Assembly: GCF_000224785.1 (NCBI RefSeq)
Contig: NZ_AGAV01000003.1
Location: forward strand, 248,001 to 312,000
Direction: 5' to 3'
Origin: Lentibacillus jeotgali
Lineage (GTDB): Bacteria; Bacillota; Bacilli; Bacillales; Amphibacillaceae
Length of the DNA: 64,000 nucleotides
The notes beneath the pieces were generated by a model. It did no database searches and was not told where the DNA came from. It was given only the letters and a program-made list of their open reading frames with translations. Shown here piece by piece: positions 61,996 to 64,000 of the stretch (the first letter of the stretch is position 1; the number at the start of each line of letters is the position of its first letter). Both the position numbers and the translations under genes were made by a program.

Positions 61996-62679
61996 ATGCC
62001 AAAAGAGTTCGACTGGCATCACGAAGCAGAAAAGCAATGGGATGATCGTGCGGAATTCTGGAGTGCGCGGAGCATGGAAATGTGGGACTCCGGCAGCAGA
62101 AAAGATATCGTGCCGTTTATCCAAAGGCAGCTGGAACAAGACAGCAAGATTCTAGACGTCGGGTGCGGTGACGGATATGGATCGTATAAATTGCACAAGT
62201 TAGGCTATCATGTGACAGGTGTGGATATTTCCGGTGAGATGATCAGGCGTGCCAGCGAAAAAACGGAACAAGCAGCGATTTCTTTTCGGCAGGGCGATAT
62301 CACCCGCCTGCCGATTGACGATAAAAGCCAGGACGCGATAATGGCGATCAATGTCCTTGAATGGACTGAAACCCCTGTAAAAGCACTGAATGAACTTGGC
62401 CGCGTTCTGAAAAAAGACGGTTTGTTTGTTGCCGGAATCCTCGGACCGACAGCGGGACCGCGGATGAATAGCTATCCCAGGCTTCATGGCGAAAACGCCA
62501 TATGTAATACGGTCATGCCGTGGGAATTCCAGCAGCTTGCTCAGGAAAATGACTTAATGTATGAAGATGGGTTTGGTATATATAAAAAAGGCGTTCATGA
62601 ACGTCATTATAAAGGACTGGCACTTGACCTCCAGCAGGCGCTGACATTCATGTGGGTCTTTATGATGCGAAAGGTGTGA
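61996..62679 (+). CDS. Class I SAM-dependent methyltransferase
   Basis: A 227-aa methyltransferase: SAM motif I ILDVGCGDGYGS, GVDISGEMI (motif II), FRQGDITRLP, DAIMAINVLEWTE (motif IV region) and FVAGILGPTAG. Substrate unknown. TAGGAGGG precedes the ATG. First of a three-gene run with the next two genes. Confidence 0.85.
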   Translation: MPKEFDWHHEAEKQWDDRAEFWSARSMEMWDSGSRKDIVPFIQRQLEQDSKILDVGCGDGYGSYKLHKLGYHVTGVDISGEMIRRASEKTEQAAISFRQGDITRLPIDDKSQDAIMAINVLEWTETPVKALNELGRVLKKDGLFVAGILGPTAGPRMNSYPRLHGENAICNTVMPWEFQQLAQENDLMYEDGFGIYKKGVHERHYKGLALDLQQALTFMWVFMMRKV

Positions 62680-62686
62680 GAAAAAT

Positions 62687-63022
62687 ATGGATAAAAGTGA
62701 ATTTGAACAAAAGGTAATTGAAAGCTATCAAAAGGATGAAAAAATGATGATCCTCGTTTACGCACAGTGGTGCATCAATAACAGTCTTGATCCGGAAGCG
62801 TTATATGAGCGTGCGTATCCCGGGCAGTTGCATAATCAGGCTTTGAGAGATGCGCTTGAATTAACGGTCCCCAAGCAGGAATCGGAAGACATACCCGATC
62901 AGACGGTGCTAAACGTCCTTCAGCTATTCGGCAATAATGACCTGGCGTTTGTGGTCAGGGAGCAAATCGGTAATGAACAGAGAAAGGATAATGATAGTAA
63001 CCATAAGGGAGCAGACAACTGA
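62687..63022 (+). CDS. Conserved hypothetical protein, 111 aa
   Basis: Acidic helical protein: FEQKVIESYQKDEKMMILVY, AQWCINNSLDPEALYERAYP. No domain recognised. Start 7 bp after the methyltransferase stop and overlaps the next gene by one base, so it is cotranscribed and probably real. Confidence 0.65.
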   Translation: MDKSEFEQKVIESYQKDEKMMILVYAQWCINNSLDPEALYERAYPGQLHNQALRDALELTVPKQESEDIPDQTVLNVLQLFGNNDLAFVVREQIGNEQRKDNDSNHKGADN

Positions 63023-63468
63023 TGGATTGGTACATAAAGTCATTTCAGGAACTGACGAATGAAGATCTATACGCAATTTTGAAACTACGGGTTGATATTT
63101 TTGTCGTGGAACAGGAATGTGCATACCCAGAACTCGATGACTATGACCAGCAGGGTATTCATTACTTTTTAAAGGACAATAATGAAATAGTCAGTAATGT
63201 CCGGATTTTACCCAGGAATACCATTTTTGAAGAGCCATCCATTGGCAGGGTTGCGGTCGCAGAAAGTTATCGAGGTCGCGGTTATGCCAGTGAGATGATG
63301 CAAAAAGCCGTTGAGCTTGTTTCCCATCAATGGGATGAGTCAATAATTAAAATTGAAGCTCAAGAACATTTAAAGTATTTTTATTCAGAGCTCGGGTTCC
63401 GGCAAGTTTCCGAACCCTACCTAGACGATGGTATTCGACATGTTGACATGATATGGAAGCGAAATTAA
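63022..63468 (+). CDS. ElaA-like GNAT acetyltransferase
   Basis: A 148-aa GNAT of the ElaA type: LYAILKLRVDIFVVEQECAY, YPELDDYDQQGIHY, GRVAVAESYRGRGYASEMM (acetyl-CoA loop RGRGYA), IKIEAQEHLKYFYSELGF. The start overlaps the preceding TGA. Substrate unknown. Confidence 0.88.
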   Translation: MDWYIKSFQELTNEDLYAILKLRVDIFVVEQECAYPELDDYDQQGIHYFLKDNNEIVSNVRILPRNTIFEEPSIGRVAVAESYRGRGYASEMMQKAVELVSHQWDESIIKIEAQEHLKYFYSELGFRQVSEPYLDDGIRHVDMIWKRN

Positions 63469-63536
63469 AGTATCATTCACTTATATCGACACATAGTATG
63501 GTTAGCGATTCATTTTATAAAATGGAGGCTGACGCT

Positions 63537-64000
63537 ATGATTACAAATGATCAGCTTAAACAATGCAAAAACATGCTGCTGGAGCGGCAAAATACGCTAA
63601 TCAGTCAGGTGCAGGATCACTTTGGAACCTCGCTTGAAATGACAAAACAATCAATGGATGAATTATCCAATTATGATAATCATCCCGGTGACACGGGAAC
63701 CGAAATGTTTGAGCGCGAAAAGGATATCGCGCTGAATGAACATGCGGAAAATGAACTGCAGGATATCAATGCAGCTCTGCATGCAATTGCGGATGGCACC
63801 TATGGCATCTGTAGCGAGTGCGGGAGAGATATACCGTTTGAGCGGCTGGAGGCTATTCCAACGGCCGACCGCTGTTTTGAACACGCTGAAGATCTGGATA
63901 ATCATGCTAAGGATGACCGGCCAGTTGAGGAAGGTGTTTTCAGTCCAAATATCAACCCCGATGAAATAACCGTGGAGGAACAAACGGGTTACGACGCAGA
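63537..64000 (+). CDS. yteA: YteA-like DksA/TraR zinc-finger protein, 3' end outside window
   Basis: About 154 residues are visible: helical N-terminus (ITNDQLKQCKNMLLERQNTL), YDNHPGDTGTEMFEREKDIA, EHAENELQDINAALHAI and the zinc-finger-like CSECGRDIPFERLEAIPTAD ending in RCFEH. This is the Bacillus YteA pattern. TGGAGG 8 nt before ATG 63537. No stop before the window edge. Confidence 0.88.
   Translation, partial: MITNDQLKQCKNMLLERQNTLISQVQDHFGTSLEMTKQSMDELSNYDNHPGDTGTEMFEREKDIALNEHAENELQDINAALHAIADGTYGICSECGRDIPFERLEAIPTADRCFEHAEDLDNHAKDDRPVEEGVFSPNINPDEITVEEQTGYDA

Noticed and set aside
1-64000. tRNA, rRNA, prophage or replication origin
   Set aside because: No cloverleaf, rRNA, phage structural gene, DnaA-box cluster or integrase was recognised by reading. 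A tRNAscan or Rfam run would be decisive.

Overview
The window looks like chromosome of a low-to-medium GC, Gram-positive, halotolerant member of the Bacillaceae (Virgibacillus/Oceanobacillus/Lentibacillus type). The evidence is the strong AAGGAGG-type ribosome sites, Bacillus-type gene content (yclNOPQ petrobactin uptake, hisZGDBHAFIE-C, ydaT, pncA, pdxK, yteA), an ectoine/hydroxyectoine-type ehuBCDA importer and a T-box-controlled prolyl-tRNA synthetase. No rRNA, tRNA, CRISPR array, prophage or replication origin was seen. The genus is an inference from gene content.

Layout. 0-16 kb is housekeeping and stress genes: ddl (5' end missing), nitroreductase, guanine deaminase, fructosamine-kinase-like kinase, DUF2269 protein, VanY-type lipoprotein, pepT, sulfurtransferase-tag pair, YkvI permease, an AbrB/Doc toxin-antitoxin pair, aldo/keto reductase, small HD-domain alarmone-hydrolase-like protein, type II IPP isomerase, ydaT, an MBL hydrolase and a DsbA-family protein. 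16-20.4 kb is a petrobactin-type iron importer with two Fur-type boxes and a fossil second permease. 20.8-29.5 kb holds a SurA-like lipoprotein and the complete histidine operon on the minus strand, interrupted between hisB and hisH by a 5 x 21-bp tandem repeat. 29.7-31.9 kb has DUF454, DUF915 and murB.

31.9-47.8 kb is accessory DNA. It contains a transposase relic, a Phd/RelE-type TA pair, an ABC exporter, a GNAT, a DinB protein, an intact IS3-family element, a second TA-like pair, a response regulator/ABC/histidine kinase module, arsRBC, an ABC-F antibiotic-resistance protein behind an attenuator-like leader, a decayed IS1182-like transposase and a small amidohydrolase. Short related hairpin repeats recur between these units, so the region looks assembled from independently acquired one- to four-gene units.

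47.8-64 kb returns to core genes: ehuBCDA, an MhqO-like dioxygenase, an M15 peptidase, a PlsY paralogue, DUF456, pdxK, pncA, GNATs, T-box-proS, glutathione peroxidase (apparently with an ATT start codon), trhO, a cold-shock protein, a methyltransferase, an ElaA-like GNAT and the start of yteA. Genes that cooperate: his genes make histidine; yclNOPQ imports iron-siderophore; ehuBCDA imports compatible solutes, and the T-box ProRS senses proline charging; arsRBC gives inducible arsenate/arsenite resistance; the RR/ABC/HK module is probably self-regulated peptide-antibiotic defence.

Most notable for follow-up: the repeat-delimited accessory region; the MBL gene whose ribosome site lies in a terminator-like hairpin; the glutathione peroxidase with an ATT start just downstream of a dispersed repeat; the in-operon his tandem repeat; the ABC-F leader; and the tandem operator in front of the ABC genes of the RR/ABC/HK module.
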